Notes: generated from the sequence alone by a model not told the origin. A DNA stretch of 64,000 nucleotides from Pirellulales bacterium (GCA_016776925.1 JADHSL010000009.1:1-64000); one strand, 5' to 3'. Counted from the stretch's first letter, positions 44,787 to 55,341 are shown. Translations and numbers: made by a program.

Positions 44787-45614
44787 CTATCCGGCTGCAG
44801 CAACTGGCCGAAGAGATGGGAAACGGATTGTAATACCTGTTCCCTTACCAATGCTGCTTTCTACACGAATGCGGCCTTTATGTGACTCGATTATCTCTCT
44901 GCAGGCGGTGAGTCCAAGGCCAGTGCCTCCCTTACCCGTTTCATCAGGACCGGCTTTTGTTGAAAAGTTTGCGTCAAACATTTTCTGCATAACTTCTCGA
45001 GACATGCCACAGCCCATATCACGAACGAGCAGACTCACAGATTGTCTGGCCGGGGTCGTAGCGATACGAAGAATGAGACGTCCGCCATCGGGCATTGCCT
45101 GCCGGGCATTGACTAGAAGGTTCAAGAGTACCTGTTGAAGTTGGCCCGGGTTGGCTAAGACTTTAGGAACTTCTGAAAATTCTCGTTCGACTTGTACCCG
45201 ATATTTCATCATCTCACGTTCAAGCAAGACGAGTACTTCTTCAGTCAAGCTTACAAGGTTCACTGGTTCCATACGATTGGATGACCGATGACTGCGAGAC
45301 ATTGAAAGAACACTCGCTGTTATCTTAGCTGCCCGTGTGCTGGCAGAGAGAATGCGATTGAGGGCCTTGTCGCGGGTTTCTTTGTCTGGATGCCTTATAC
45401 CAAGCCGGGCGTAATTGAGAATGGTTGTCAAGGCATTATTGAATTCATGGGTTGTCGTTCCGAGGAGTTCTCCCAAGGTGGCCTGTTTCCGGGCTTCGAG
45501 GAGTTGTGCCTTGAGGGATTCAATCTCGGTCACTGATGGGGAGATTGCGGCCGACTGTTCGACAGAATCACCCCTTGGATGGGGTGCATCAGGCGTGTGG
45601 CCGGCTATGTGCAT
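44787..45614 (-). CDS. Sensor histidine kinase (soluble HisKA-HATPase)
   Basis: LGELLGTTTHEFNNALTTILNYARLG H-box, QVLLNLLVNARQAMPDGG N-box, VRDMGCGMSREVMQKMFDANFSTKAGPDETGKGGTGLGLTACREI. Confidence 0.92.
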   Translation of the reverse strand: MHIAGHTPDAPHPRGDSVEQSAAISPSVTEIESLKAQLLEARKQATLGELLGTTTHEFNNALTTILNYARLGIRHPDKETRDKALNRILSASTRAAKITASVLSMSRSHRSSNRMEPVNLVSLTEEVLVLLEREMMKYRVQVEREFSEVPKVLANPGQLQQVLLNLLVNARQAMPDGGRLILRIATTPARQSVSLLVRDMGCGMSREVMQKMFDANFSTKAGPDETGKGGTGLGLTACREIIESHKGRIRVESSIGKGTGITIRFPSLRPVAAAG

Positions 45615-45922
45615 GAATATTCCAACAAATGAAAGGCAAATACAAGAAAGGCTGTTTCAGGCATTTTTATGCAAAAACACTCTTCTTTATCCATCGACGA
45701 TCTCTCGTGAGCACTTCATTTCGATAGAAGCGAACATTTTTTGCCACTTGACCGTTGAAGTCACTGTGAGTCGCTCAGGTTTATCCGTTCCGTATTGATG
45801 CTCTGAGTTCTGTAAGTGTTCCCTTCTGGGTTTCCGGCAGGATATGCTTTTATTGCCAGTTCAGGTTTACCGAATGGGTGGATTAGGCGAACATAGAGTT
45901 CATCCTTGAGGAGTTGTGTTGA

Positions 45923-46666
45923 ATGAAACGAAAAGCTTTTACGCTCATTGAGTTATTAGTGGTCATTGCGATCATCGGGCTTATGATCGGTTTGTTGCTT
46001 CCGGCGGTACAACAGGCCCGTGAAGCTGCTCGGCGTGCGTCGTGTAAATCAAATATGAAGCAGATAGGTATTGCCTTCAATTTGTATCTTGATCGAGTCA
46101 ATCGTGGCAAGTTTCCAGTGGCAGCTCAGATGCCAAGTCTCGAGCCCACATTTTACACAAGTGGCAGCCGTCCTCTTTATCCGACTATTGTTTCTCAGCT
46201 TGGTTCGTATATCGAAAATCAAAAGGGAACATTCCGCTGTCCATCAGATATAACGTACTTCGAAAGAAATCCTACGTCACAAGCGGTGCTAGATGCTCAG
46301 AGTGCCCTTGCGTCGATACCAGATTCGGAGAAGCCGGAAGAGTACAAGCCGGCAAATCTTTCCTTGGAGGGAACCAGTTACGAGTACCCACAGCGACGCC
46401 TCACGACGTCTGATCTTAAGTCCCCATACAACATACGTGGTAAGACTCGTGAGGAAGCCCTTTCTTCCCGCCGCACCGGAGATAATCTTGCCTCATCGAA
46501 GCTGTGGATTCTCTACGAGTTTGCTCCCTTTCATGGAGGAGGAGTAGGTTCACTTTTTGGCAGTTCCCAGACCGAATACAACAATCCAGATGATGGCAAC
46601 AACTGGAGTGTTCCGGATGGGGCACGCGTTTTTCTTTATCTTGATGGCCACGTTGAGAATAAGTAA
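45923..46666 (+). CDS. DUF1559-type pseudopilin-like protein
   Basis: Prepilin N-terminus [53 protein letters not shown]-terminal [11 protein letters not shown]. Confidence 0.9.
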   Translation: MKRKAFTLIELLVVIAIIGLMIGLLLPAVQQAREAARRASCKSNMKQIGIAFNLYLDRVNRGKFPVAAQMPSLEPTFYTSGSRPLYPTIVSQLGSYIENQKGTFRCPSDITYFERNPTSQAVLDAQSALASIPDSEKPEEYKPANLSLEGTSYEYPQRRLTTSDLKSPYNIRGKTREEALSSRRTGDNLASSKLWILYEFAPFHGGGVGSLFGSSQTEYNNPDDGNNWSVPDGARVFLYLDGHVENK

Positions 46667-46669
46667 GCA

Positions 46670-47380
46670 ATGGCAAGCTCTTCCAAGAAAAAAACAGGTG
46701 ACAGTTCTGGGAGTAACAGGTGGTGGCTACCTGCTCTATTTCTCACGGTATTTGTCATCGCTATTTCCGCTTATTTTCTTCTTCGTCCTCGCGACTACTC
46801 CAATGATCCACAAGTCGTTGAAATTCGTGAGATTCAGGAAGAGGCTAGGAAGCGTTATTTGTCGAACGGTGGGCCTTCGACGAAAGCTGAAGCAAGGGCA
46901 TTCGTGCAGTCGATGGAACAAGTCCGAAAAAAAATGGAAGGTTTGCCTTCCGATGCGCGTCGTGAACTCTATCGGGGGGGAGGTAATGTTTTCTATTCCT
47001 CCATGCGGCAACGAATAGATGACTACTTTAATGCTTCTCCTGCCGAGCGGCAGCGAGTACTCGATCAACAGATTCGTCAATCGGATCTGATGAGTAACGC
47101 ATTCTCGGAGGCTCGTGCTGCCCGTGCGGCCGAGGAAAGCTCGGAAAACGGTTCGGCGAGAGAAGGTCAGTCGAGCAATGGTCAGAGCAATGGTCAGAGC
47201 AATGGTCAGAGCAATGGTCGGTCGTCATGGGCGAATCGGCCACAAGGTGACCGTAATGAATGGTTCAAAGATCGAATTCTTGATAGGACCACACCGGAGC
47301 AACGTGCTAAATACGTGGAGTACCGTCGTGCAGCGTCTGAGCGTCGCGAGGAATTAGGGCTTCCAGCAGGTTGGCCTTAA
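46670..47380 (+). CDS. Membrane-anchored hypothetical protein with SNGQ repeats
   Basis: N-terminal TM WWLPALFLTVFVIAISAYFLLRP; QSNGQSNGQSNGQSNGRS; starts 3 bp after the pseudopilin stop. Confidence 0.65.
   Translation: MASSSKKKTGDSSGSNRWWLPALFLTVFVIAISAYFLLRPRDYSNDPQVVEIREIQEEARKRYLSNGGPSTKAEARAFVQSMEQVRKKMEGLPSDARRELYRGGGNVFYSSMRQRIDDYFNASPAERQRVLDQQIRQSDLMSNAFSEARAARAAEESSENGSAREGQSSNGQSNGQSNGQSNGRSSWANRPQGDRNEWFKDRILDRTTPEQRAKYVEYRRAASERREELGLPAGWP
47173..47220 (+). repeat. 4 x 12-bp tandem repeat (gagcaatggtca)
   Basis: Direct reading. Confidence 0.95.
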
Positions 47381-47427
47381 GTCGTCAGGCTTCATTCAGT
47401 TGTGGTGGATAATACAGTATTAAAAAA

Positions 47428-47682
47428 ATGGTTGACACTTTAGGACTTCTAGCTGAAGCAATCCAATTAGCATGTGAATTGGGTTACGACGTTCGAGAAG
47501 AACCGCTTGGCGATACTGCAAGTGGTGAGGTGCGTATTGGTGCTTCCCGACATATTCTCTTAAACGTTTCAGACCTTCCCGCTGACCAATTAGAGCAGCT
47601 TACGAAAATCCTGGCAGCTGATGACCGTTGGAAGACTGTGCCGGTAAGTCACCTCCTGAAGCGAACACTTCGTGGTGACTGA
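47428..47682 (+). CDS. Small hypothetical protein
   Basis: 84 aa intact frame MVDTLGLLAEAIQLACELGYDVREEPLGDTASGEVRIG... Confidence 0.6.
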   Translation: MVDTLGLLAEAIQLACELGYDVREEPLGDTASGEVRIGASRHILLNVSDLPADQLEQLTKILAADDRWKTVPVSHLLKRTLRGD

Positions 47683-47702
47683 CTTCCCACGAAGAAGTGG
47701 CT

Positions 47703-48344
47703 CTACAGTTTTTTCTCAGCTGTGCGGTAAAGCTGTTTGTTGTTAATAAATTGTTCTACATTCCGTGGAGTGCGGAAACGTATGCTGCGTCCGGCTGCTA
47801 CTGCTTTTCGTATCTGGTTTGCCCGGATGCCAATGCCAGGAACCTGAATTCGCTCTGCCTTTATTTGTTGTGACTGCTTGTTACTCAGTAGAGCTTTGAG
47901 CTGAGGTTCTTGAAGTGTCTTTTCAATATCATCAATGCCGTGACGTTCAATCGCAAGAATCCTAACAATGCCCAGGATTTCCTGTGGTTTTCTCCATGAG
48001 GGGAGGTCCCTCAGAGCATCGGGTCCGAGTATGAGTGAAAAGCGATCGTTTGGGTGTCGAGCAACGAGGTCGCTCACTGTGTCGACGGTATAACTAATCC
48101 CACCGCGGTCACATTCATTTAGAGAAAAGTCAAGCTTGTCATGGCTTGCCAAAGCGAGTCTCAACATTTCAATCCTGTCCTCAGGGCACGCCAGCGGACT
48201 GTTTTGTTTGTGCGGTGGGGTCGCCGCAGGCATGAAGAGTACGCGGTCAAGGTGGGCCTGTTCAAGACAGCACTCCGCTATGATCAGGTGTCCGAGATGG
48301 ACCGGATTAAAGCTACCTCCGAAGATTGCCAGTTCTTTTGCCAT
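47703..48344 (-). CDS. nadD: Nicotinate-nucleotide adenylyltransferase
   Basis: LAIFGGSFNPVHLGHLIIAECCLEQAHLDRVLFMPAATPPHKQ, RFSLILGPDALRDLPSWRKPQEIL. ORF extends to 48395. Confidence 0.92.
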   Translation of the reverse strand: MAKELAIFGGSFNPVHLGHLIIAECCLEQAHLDRVLFMPAATPPHKQNSPLACPEDRIEMLRLALASHDKLDFSLNECDRGGISYTVDTVSDLVARHPNDRFSLILGPDALRDLPSWRKPQEILGIVRILAIERHGIDDIEKTLQEPQLKALLSNKQSQQIKAERIQVPGIGIRANQIRKAVAAGRSIRFRTPRNVEQFINNKQLYRTAEKKL

Positions 48345-48424
48345 GACTGCCGCTTTTTGCGCGTATTTCGTTACTATCTGTGGTAGGTAGCCCACCCACT
48401 CGTGTTCTTAGTTGTACTGTAAAT

Positions 48425-50692
48425 ATGCCGTCTGATTCGTCACCTCAGCGAGAACTTTTTACGAATCGCCCAGCTTGGGAAGAGGATGACGTACGGAATG
48501 GCGTGATTGCAACTGTTGTGTTGCCAGAGGGGGTTGAAAAGCCACTTGATTATCTTGTGCCAAACGATTTGGTTGCAGAGGTGGAGCCTGGTCGTCGTGT
48601 TCACGTGCCTCTTGGTAAAGGTAATCGGCGAAGATTGGCGTACTGTGTTGCTGTGCGACATGGAGAGTTGCCACAGCATCCACTGAAGTCTGTGGTTGGA
48701 GTAGAGGATGAGAAGCCACTTCTTTCAGAACGGATGCTCGAACTCACAGGCTGGATGGCTGATCGCTGGATGGCGCGTCGAGGTGATGTGCTTGAAGCGG
48801 TACTTCCTGCTGGAGTGCGTTTACGGCGTCAAGTGAAACGAGTGCCGTTGTTGGTGTCGACAGGAGAGCAGGGTAATCGTCGTCCGACAAAAAATCAAAA
48901 AAAGATTCTTGACGCTGCAAGTCACCCCATACCGTTCGATGAACTCCTAAAAGTTACTGGAGTTTCGCGTGGTGTTGTTCATCGTCTGCTCAAGGCAGGT
49001 CTGTTGTTAGAGAGTGGGTCGATTGAACGTGACACCCAAACAGAGTCCGTAAATGATGGGTTTGTCAGTGATGAATTGCCAGTACTTTCTTCTGATCAAG
49101 AGAAGGCCCTGGAAGCGATTCTGCAGCCATTGCAACAAGGCGAGCATGAGACAGTCGTGTTATTTGGTGTGACTGGAAGTGGCAAAACAGAGGTTTATCT
49201 AAGGGCAGTTACAGAAACTGTCGCGAATGGCAAGCAAGCGATCGTGCTCGTTCCAGAAATCAGTCTTACGCCACAGACCTGCGACCGCTTCCGTTCGCGT
49301 TTTGGTAAAGTAGCGGTGCTCCATAGTCATCTTACGCCAGCCGAGCGTCATACTCATTGGCGAGAGATTGCTGCGGGGCGTGTCAATGTAATTGTTGGTG
49401 CTCGCAGTGCGATTTTTGCTCCCGCTCCGCGTCTGGGTCTCATCGTTATCGATGAAGAACACGAAAATTCCTTTAAGCAGGCGACTTCCCCTCGCTATCA
49501 CGCCCGGGATGTTGCTGAATGGATTGCACGAAAAGAAAAAGTTCCTCTTGTGCTCGGGTCAGCGACACCTTCTCTTGAAACTTTTGCGCGATGTCTATCG
49601 GGTGATTGGAAAATGTGCCGAATGCCGGGGCGAGTTGGCGGATCAGAACTGCCTGCAGTTTTGACAGTTGACTTGCGAGATAGGAAGGCTCGTTCCAAAG
49701 GTGCAATAAGTCCACGATTGGCGGCGGGCATTGAATGGGCATTGAATGCTGGTGGTCAAGTCATGTTGCTTCTCAATCGGCGAGGATTTGCGACTCATCT
49801 GCAATGTAAATCATGTGGTCATGCCTTGCATTGTCCACAGTGTGCTTTGGGTCTCACGCTGCATCAGCCCGGCAACCGAGGGATATGTCATGGCTGTGGT
49901 CTTGTGACGGCAGTGCCTGAGTCCTGTCCCTCCTGTGGAGTCCAGGAGATCGTTCATCGCGGGACTGGCACACAGCGATTAGAGGATCAAGTACGGTCGC
50001 AGTTTCGAGGGATTCGGGTGGCGCGTATGGATACCGATACCATGCGTACTCGCGGAAGCCACGAAAAGACACTCACAGCTTTTCGTAAGCACGAGATTGA
50101 TTTGCTGGTTGGAACACAGATGATTGCGAAAGGTCTCGATTTCCCGAATGTAATGCTTGTCGGAGTCATCAATGCAGATGCGGCACTTCATCTAGCTGAT
50201 TTTCGTGCCTCTGAACGGACGTGCCAACTTGTCACTCAGGTAGCCGGACGGAGTGGTCGCGGGCCTCGTGGTGGTCGTGTGGTTGTTCAAACAAGCACAC
50301 CTGAGCACCCTGCAATGCGGGCCGCTGCAGTTCATGATTACGAAGCATTTGTTCAAAGCGAACTCCCGATTCGGGAATCTCTTCTCTATCCTCCGTTTGG
50401 GAGTGTTGTACGAATCGTTGTTCGAGGGGCTGTCAACGACGCTGCTGCCGATTGGGCGAAGTATCTCGTTCAACGACTTACTAAAAGTGCACAGGAAAAT
50501 GACACGATTCGGATTCTAGGCCCGGCGCCAGCACCAATTTCCCGTATTCGTGATCGCTATCGTTGGCATCTGCAGGTGCATGGGCCAGACCCAGAGATGC
50601 TCCGAAACCTTGTCCGTCGGAGCACGGCTGGTCTCAAAACGCCAAAAGAAATCGCCTGGATTGTTGATGTTGATCCAGTTGAAATGCTTTAA
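48425..50692 (+). CDS. priA: Primosomal protein N' (replication restart helicase)
   Basis: LFGVTGSGKTEVYLRAV, IVLVPEISLTPQTCDRFRSRFG, DEEHENSFKQATSPRYHARDVA, zinc motifs CKSCGHALHCPQC / CHGCG / CPSCG, GTGTQRLEDQVRSQF. Confidence 0.96.
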   Translation: MPSDSSPQRELFTNRPAWEEDDVRNGVIATVVLPEGVEKPLDYLVPNDLVAEVEPGRRVHVPLGKGNRRRLAYCVAVRHGELPQHPLKSVVGVEDEKPLLSERMLELTGWMADRWMARRGDVLEAVLPAGVRLRRQVKRVPLLVSTGEQGNRRPTKNQKKILDAASHPIPFDELLKVTGVSRGVVHRLLKAGLLLESGSIERDTQTESVNDGFVSDELPVLSSDQEKALEAILQPLQQGEHETVVLFGVTGSGKTEVYLRAVTETVANGKQAIVLVPEISLTPQTCDRFRSRFGKVAVLHSHLTPAERHTHWREIAAGRVNVIVGARSAIFAPAPRLGLIVIDEEHENSFKQATSPRYHARDVAEWIARKEKVPLVLGSATPSLETFARCLSGDWKMCRMPGRVGGSELPAVLTVDLRDRKARSKGAISPRLAAGIEWALNAGGQVMLLLNRRGFATHLQCKSCGHALHCPQCALGLTLHQPGNRGICHGCGLVTAVPESCPSCGVQEIVHRGTGTQRLEDQVRSQFRGIRVARMDTDTMRTRGSHEKTLTAFRKHEIDLLVGTQMIAKGLDFPNVMLVGVINADAALHLADFRASERTCQLVTQVAGRSGRGPRGGRVVVQTSTPEHPAMRAAAVHDYEAFVQSELPIRESLLYPPFGSVVRIVVRGAVNDAAADWAKYLVQRLTKSAQENDTIRILGPAPAPISRIRDRYRWHLQVHGPDPEMLRNLVRRSTAGLKTPKEIAWIVDVDPVEML

Positions 50693-50843
50693 GTTCTGCA
50701 TCGAGGCACTGCTGCCAAATCCTGAGTTCGTGAATTTCTTTGAATGTAATTTCATGCATTGGAAGCGTGCTATCGCGATCAGGTGATATAGATTTCGCGG
50801 ACTTCCCGGCGATGCGGTAAGATACGAGCAGAGGTAGTACTAC

Positions 50844-52553
50844 ATGGCGTATCAGTCATTTAAAGAAATTCTTGGTGAAACGAGTCTGGAGAGAAAATGT
50901 CGCTTTCTCTTTGGTCTTTGTTTGCTTCTGCTTATTACGGGAAGTTTTTGGTGGTACGGCCAACGGACTGAGGAAATCGTCTTTACGACAACAAGGAGCA
51001 CCGGAAGACACCTTGTTGACGCGGTGATGATCAATCATCACTGGAAAAATCTTGAGGCCGACAAGAAGTACACGAATCCGATTGAAACACTCGGCAAGAT
51101 GCTTCAAAATCAGCCCTACAGTTGGAGGATTCTTTCTCCGGATGCCTCGCCTGAGGAATTGGCCAGTTACACTCGACTTGATGCAGCTGTTCTCAATTAT
51201 TTTGTTGAGAATCCGCCGCCGAAGAAAGGCGATGAATCCTCAACGAGCCTCTTGCCGACTTCAGACGATGAGTACCGAGAGTACCGGACTGCTGATAAGA
51301 AAGAGTACCACTATTATCAGCCAATTCGTGTTCAGCAGTCGTGTCTTATTTGCCATGAATTTCGTGGCAGTGTTCGGGGAAAAGATGGCGAGGATCCACC
51401 AACCAATCGTCAAGAATATGCCGATGGCGATCTTATGGCCATTGTAAAAGTTGTCATGCCAGATGGAATAACACGACAAGCAATAAATTGGAATCGTGCG
51501 ATCCTGCTAGCGACAGCAATCATAACAGTGTTCCTCGCCATGCTTGCAGCCTATTTGATCGTGCGCTATGTCATTGTGAAGCCACTCGAGCATTTGCGGG
51601 ATGTGAGTGACGAAGTCCGTCGTGGAAATGTTGACGCAAGGGCTGATATTCATACAGCAGATGAGTTTGAGGAACTCGGTGTGGCTTTCAACAGAATGCT
51701 TCGGGGGCTTGTTGAGTCTCAGGAGAAACTGAAAAAAGTGAATGGAGACCTTGATGGCAAAGTTGATGAGCTTGCGAGAGCCAATATGCATCTCTATGAA
51801 ATGAATCGATTGAAGGGCGACTTTCTCGCCACCATGAGCCACGAGTTGCGGACGCCACTCAATAGTATTCTTGGTTTTTCCGATGTGCTTGGGTCCAATC
51901 AATTACTTGATGAGAAGCAGGTTCGGTATGTTGAAAATATTCGGAAGTCCGGCCGCATGCTGCTTGAGATGATTAATGATATTCTTGATCTCGCCAAGAT
52001 GGAGGCAGGCAAAATGGATGTCCGGGCAACCAGTTTTGATCTTGGTTCTATTGTCTCGGCGCAATGTGACATGATTCGTCCGATGGCAGAAAAGAGGAAG
52101 ATTGATCTCACGATAGTGGTGAGTGATGAGATTCTGAAGATTGAACAGGACCAATCAAAGTTGCAGCAAATTTTGTCCAACCTTCTGTCCAATGCCGTAA
52201 AGTTCACCCCAGAGGGTGGTCAGATTTCTGTTGCCGGAAAGCTGCTTGATGCCGAATACTTCGTACTCGAAGTTTCTGATACGGGGGTTGGCATTGCTGC
52301 TGAGGAACAACAGGCTATTTTTGAAAAGTTTAGGCAGAGCAGTGATTTTCAGGCGGGTGATGATGCAATGACGCGAGAGATTTCAGGGACCGGACTTGGG
52401 CTCTCAATTGTTCGGGAACTGTGTCGTTTGCTGGGTGGTGATGTTACTGTTGAGAGTCATCTGGGGCAGGGTAGTAGCTTTCGAGTTCGACTCCCTGTTT
52501 GTCTGAAAGCATGCGGCATGCCACCGGCGATTCCGATTGCTTCATCAGCCTGA
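50844..52553 (+). CDS. Transmembrane sensor histidine kinase with putative c-type-heme-binding sensor domain (Tll0287/DUF3365-like)
   Basis: N-terminal TM, SCLICHEF (CXXCH), second TM, HAMP-like, H-box LKGDFLATMSHELRTPLNSILGFSDVL, HATPase motifs. Confidence 0.88.
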   Translation: MAYQSFKEILGETSLERKCRFLFGLCLLLLITGSFWWYGQRTEEIVFTTTRSTGRHLVDAVMINHHWKNLEADKKYTNPIETLGKMLQNQPYSWRILSPDASPEELASYTRLDAAVLNYFVENPPPKKGDESSTSLLPTSDDEYREYRTADKKEYHYYQPIRVQQSCLICHEFRGSVRGKDGEDPPTNRQEYADGDLMAIVKVVMPDGITRQAINWNRAILLATAIITVFLAMLAAYLIVRYVIVKPLEHLRDVSDEVRRGNVDARADIHTADEFEELGVAFNRMLRGLVESQEKLKKVNGDLDGKVDELARANMHLYEMNRLKGDFLATMSHELRTPLNSILGFSDVLGSNQLLDEKQVRYVENIRKSGRMLLEMINDILDLAKMEAGKMDVRATSFDLGSIVSAQCDMIRPMAEKRKIDLTIVVSDEILKIEQDQSKLQQILSNLLSNAVKFTPEGGQISVAGKLLDAEYFVLEVSDTGVGIAAEEQQAIFEKFRQSSDFQAGDDAMTREISGTGLGLSIVRELCRLLGGDVTVESHLGQGSSFRVRLPVCLKACGMPPAIPIASSA

Positions 52554-52671
52554 AGCAAGGCTGGCAGTCGAAGGTGTTTCCTTCTTGAGTCAGACCTCAT
52601 ATTCTGAAATACGAGTTACAGAGACTAGTGCGACCATTCGATTCTTCAACTTCCATTTGATTAAAAAAGAA

Positions 52672-53157
52672 ATGCCTGCTGAAAAAAAGAAAAAGCCTGA
52701 GGTTTTACTGTTCACCGACGGCGCGTGTAGCGGGAATCCGGGGCCGGGAGGATGGGCTTATATTCTGCGACACCCTGAAACAGGGCGCGAGACTTCAGCG
52801 CAGGGGAGTGAGGCGGATACGACAAACAACCGAATGGAGTTGACTGCTGCAGTTCAGGGTCTTCAGCAATTGAAGCGGCCGACGTGTGTCGAACTTGTAA
52901 CCGATAGTGTGTACGTTGGGACAGGTCTTTCAGACTGGCTGCCAAAATGGAAAAAGCAGGGCTGGAAAAGAAAAGAGCGGGGACGCTTTGTGGCCGTCAA
53001 GAATGAGGATTTATGGCGAGAGTTGGATCGACTGGCAGCATCTCACAGCGTTATTTTTCAACATGTCGCGGGACATTCTGGGCATCCAGAAAATGAGCGG
53101 TGTGATGAAATGGCCGTTGCTGCATACCAGCCACTCTTGCCTGGTTCCAAGAAATAA
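52672..53157 (+). CDS. rnhA: Ribonuclease HI
   Basis: LLFTDGACSGNPGPGGWAYILRH, TTNNRMELTAAVQGLQQL, LVTDSVYVGTGLSDWLPKWKKQGW, HVAGHSGHPENERCDEMA. ORF extends to 52537. Confidence 0.95.
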   Translation: MPAEKKKKPEVLLFTDGACSGNPGPGGWAYILRHPETGRETSAQGSEADTTNNRMELTAAVQGLQQLKRPTCVELVTDSVYVGTGLSDWLPKWKKQGWKRKERGRFVAVKNEDLWRELDRLAASHSVIFQHVAGHSGHPENERCDEMAVAAYQPLLPGSKK

Positions 53158-53166
53158 TGGGCCGGC

Positions 53167-55341
53167 ATGTCGATCGAAGAAGAAAACACAGAAGATGCTG
53201 GTCAGGCTGAGACAGGCTCTGAACTCAGGACTCGCCTCGAACGGTTACCGGGTGTAGGTTCGATTCGAGCGGCCAAACTTGCGAAACTTGGCCTTGTTAC
53301 TGTCCGTGATGCGCTGATGCATTTCCCACGAGACTATCGTGATTTTACTGGAAAGCATTGCCTTGATGAATTGGTTGAAGGTGAGCATGCATCTCTAGGG
53401 GGAACTGTTCTTTCTGCCTTTCTCCGGACGATATCCCGCGGCCGAACAATGCTGGCCGTAGAGGTTGAGACCGAGCAGGGACCAATGAGATGTGTGTGGT
53501 TCAATATGCCCTTTCTTGCACCCCGTTTCACAGTAGGCCGTCGATTCGTAGTAGCTGGCCAGCCTCGACGTAATGGCGCGAAGTGGGAATTTTCACATCC
53601 AGAGGTTCGGTGGCTGGATGAAGCGGAAGACAGTAGTCCCGTTGAGTGGCTTGCGGTGTATCCGCTCACGGAGGGGGTACTGCAATCTCACGTTCGATTG
53701 GCTGTACAGGCTGCCCTTAGTACGGCTGCAGATCATCTTGAAGAGTCACTTCCTAATTCTCTGCTGGAATCAAAGAACCTTATGTCGATTGGAGAGGCAA
53801 TACGCTCGATTCATTGTCCTGAGAGTCGTGATGCGATGGAAGCTGCGCGGAGACGTTTTGTATATCAAGAGCTTCTCATGTTGCAGTTAGCACTTCGGCT
53901 TCACCGTGGGCAGCAGGATGTTCGGCAGACTGCACCATCTATCGACATAGATTCTCGCCTTGATAGTCGCATCAAAGCACTCTTTTCACACGATTTTACT
54001 GCTGCACAAAAGCGAGTGTGTGTAGAAATTGCATCTGATATGCGACAGACAAAACCGATGAATCGACTCCTTCAGGGTGATGTTGGAAGTGGCAAGACGG
54101 CTGTTGCGGCCTATTGCATGCTTGCAACTGCAGCCACATCTGTGCTCGGAGCCAAGTCTGAAGAAGATAGCTCCTCAATGAGCCCATCGGGTCGCTTTCA
54201 GGCAGCGATTATGGCTCCGACTGAGCTTCTGGCACGACAGCACTACCACACACTGACTTCTCTTTTGACGGAACGCGGGTCTTCTCTTCAAGTTGGGCTC
54301 TTAGTAGGCGGACAGCGAGTAGCCGAACGGCGAAAGCTACGAGAACAGATTGAATCAGGTGAGATTCAATTAGTCGTGGGTACGCAGGCTCTTATCTGTA
54401 GTGAAGCTGCATTCGCTAATCTTGGACTAGTCGTTATCGATGAACAGCATCGATTTGGTGTTCTCCAACGGGCGCTCTTACGACAGGGTTCTCGTGACCC
54501 GCACACACTAGTGATGACGGCGACGCCAATACCTCGAACAGTAGCCCATGCCGTGTATGGGGACTTGGACATATCGGTCATTGATGAATTACCTCCAGGG
54601 AGGCAAGAAGTCGCTACATACCGGGTTGCGAACGATCAGGCAGAGCAGTGGTGGGAATTCTTTTGTAAGAAGCTGAAAGAGGGTCGTCAGGGATATGTCG
54701 TAGTTCCAACGGTTGATATATCTGGTCGAGACATGGCGAGTATTTCTTCGGCATTTGAGTCACTCGCAAATGGGCACCTTGAAGCATTTCGACTGGGGCT
54801 TCTTCATGGACGGATGAAACCAGATCAAAAAGCATCTGTGATGGCAGACTTTCGTGATCGGCGTTTTGATGTTCTCGTAGCAACAAGTGTCATTGAAGTT
54901 GGGATTGATGTGCCGAATGCCACACTCATGACGATTCTTGATGCTGAAAATTTTGGACTCGCACAACTGCACCAATTACGCGGGCGAATTGCCCGAGGTC
55001 GTGTGCAGGGTATCTGTGCTGCAGTTACTGATGCAGAGGCAAGTACATCACCCCGCATTGACGCATTCGTCTCAACCGCAGATGGATTTGTATTAGCTGA
55101 GCAAGATCTAATCTTGCGCGGTCCAGGCGATATATTAGGGTCGCGTCAGAGCGGATCCCCTCCGCTGTATCTTGCTGATCTCCTTCGAGATGGGGCCGTG
55201 GCTGCCGAAGCTCGAAGTGACGCAAAGACCATATTTGAGACCGACCCAGCGCTGGATGACCCCAAATTTATACGGCTGAAGAAAGTGTTGTTAGGCCGCT
55301 GGGCTGCGACACTCAACCTTGGCCTGGAGAGGGTAAGTTAA
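53167..55341 (+). CDS. recG: ATP-dependent DNA helicase RecG
   Basis: LPGVGSIRAAKLAKLGLVTVRDALMHFPRDYRDF, LLQGDVGSGKTAVAAYCML, IDEQHRFGVLQR, MTATPIPRTVAHAVYGDLDISVIDELPPGRQEV, QLRGRIARGRVQG. Confidence 0.96.
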   Translation: MSIEEENTEDAGQAETGSELRTRLERLPGVGSIRAAKLAKLGLVTVRDALMHFPRDYRDFTGKHCLDELVEGEHASLGGTVLSAFLRTISRGRTMLAVEVETEQGPMRCVWFNMPFLAPRFTVGRRFVVAGQPRRNGAKWEFSHPEVRWLDEAEDSSPVEWLAVYPLTEGVLQSHVRLAVQAALSTAADHLEESLPNSLLESKNLMSIGEAIRSIHCPESRDAMEAARRRFVYQELLMLQLALRLHRGQQDVRQTAPSIDIDSRLDSRIKALFSHDFTAAQKRVCVEIASDMRQTKPMNRLLQGDVGSGKTAVAAYCMLATAATSVLGAKSEEDSSSMSPSGRFQAAIMAPTELLARQHYHTLTSLLTERGSSLQVGLLVGGQRVAERRKLREQIESGEIQLVVGTQALICSEAAFANLGLVVIDEQHRFGVLQRALLRQGSRDPHTLVMTATPIPRTVAHAVYGDLDISVIDELPPGRQEVATYRVANDQAEQWWEFFCKKLKEGRQGYVVVPTVDISGRDMASISSAFESLANGHLEAFRLGLLHGRMKPDQKASVMADFRDRRFDVLVATSVIEVGIDVPNATLMTILDAENFGLAQLHQLRGRIARGRVQGICAAVTDAEASTSPRIDAFVSTADGFVLAEQDLILRGPGDILGSRQSGSPPLYLADLLRDGAVAAEARSDAKTIFETDPALDDPKFIRLKKVLLGRWAATLNLGLERVS

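Noticed and set aside
47028-47243. Minus-strand ORF with DHCSDHCSDHCS repeat resembling a metal-binding protein
   Set aside because: Antisense shadow of the SNGQ tandem repeat in the plus-strand gene.
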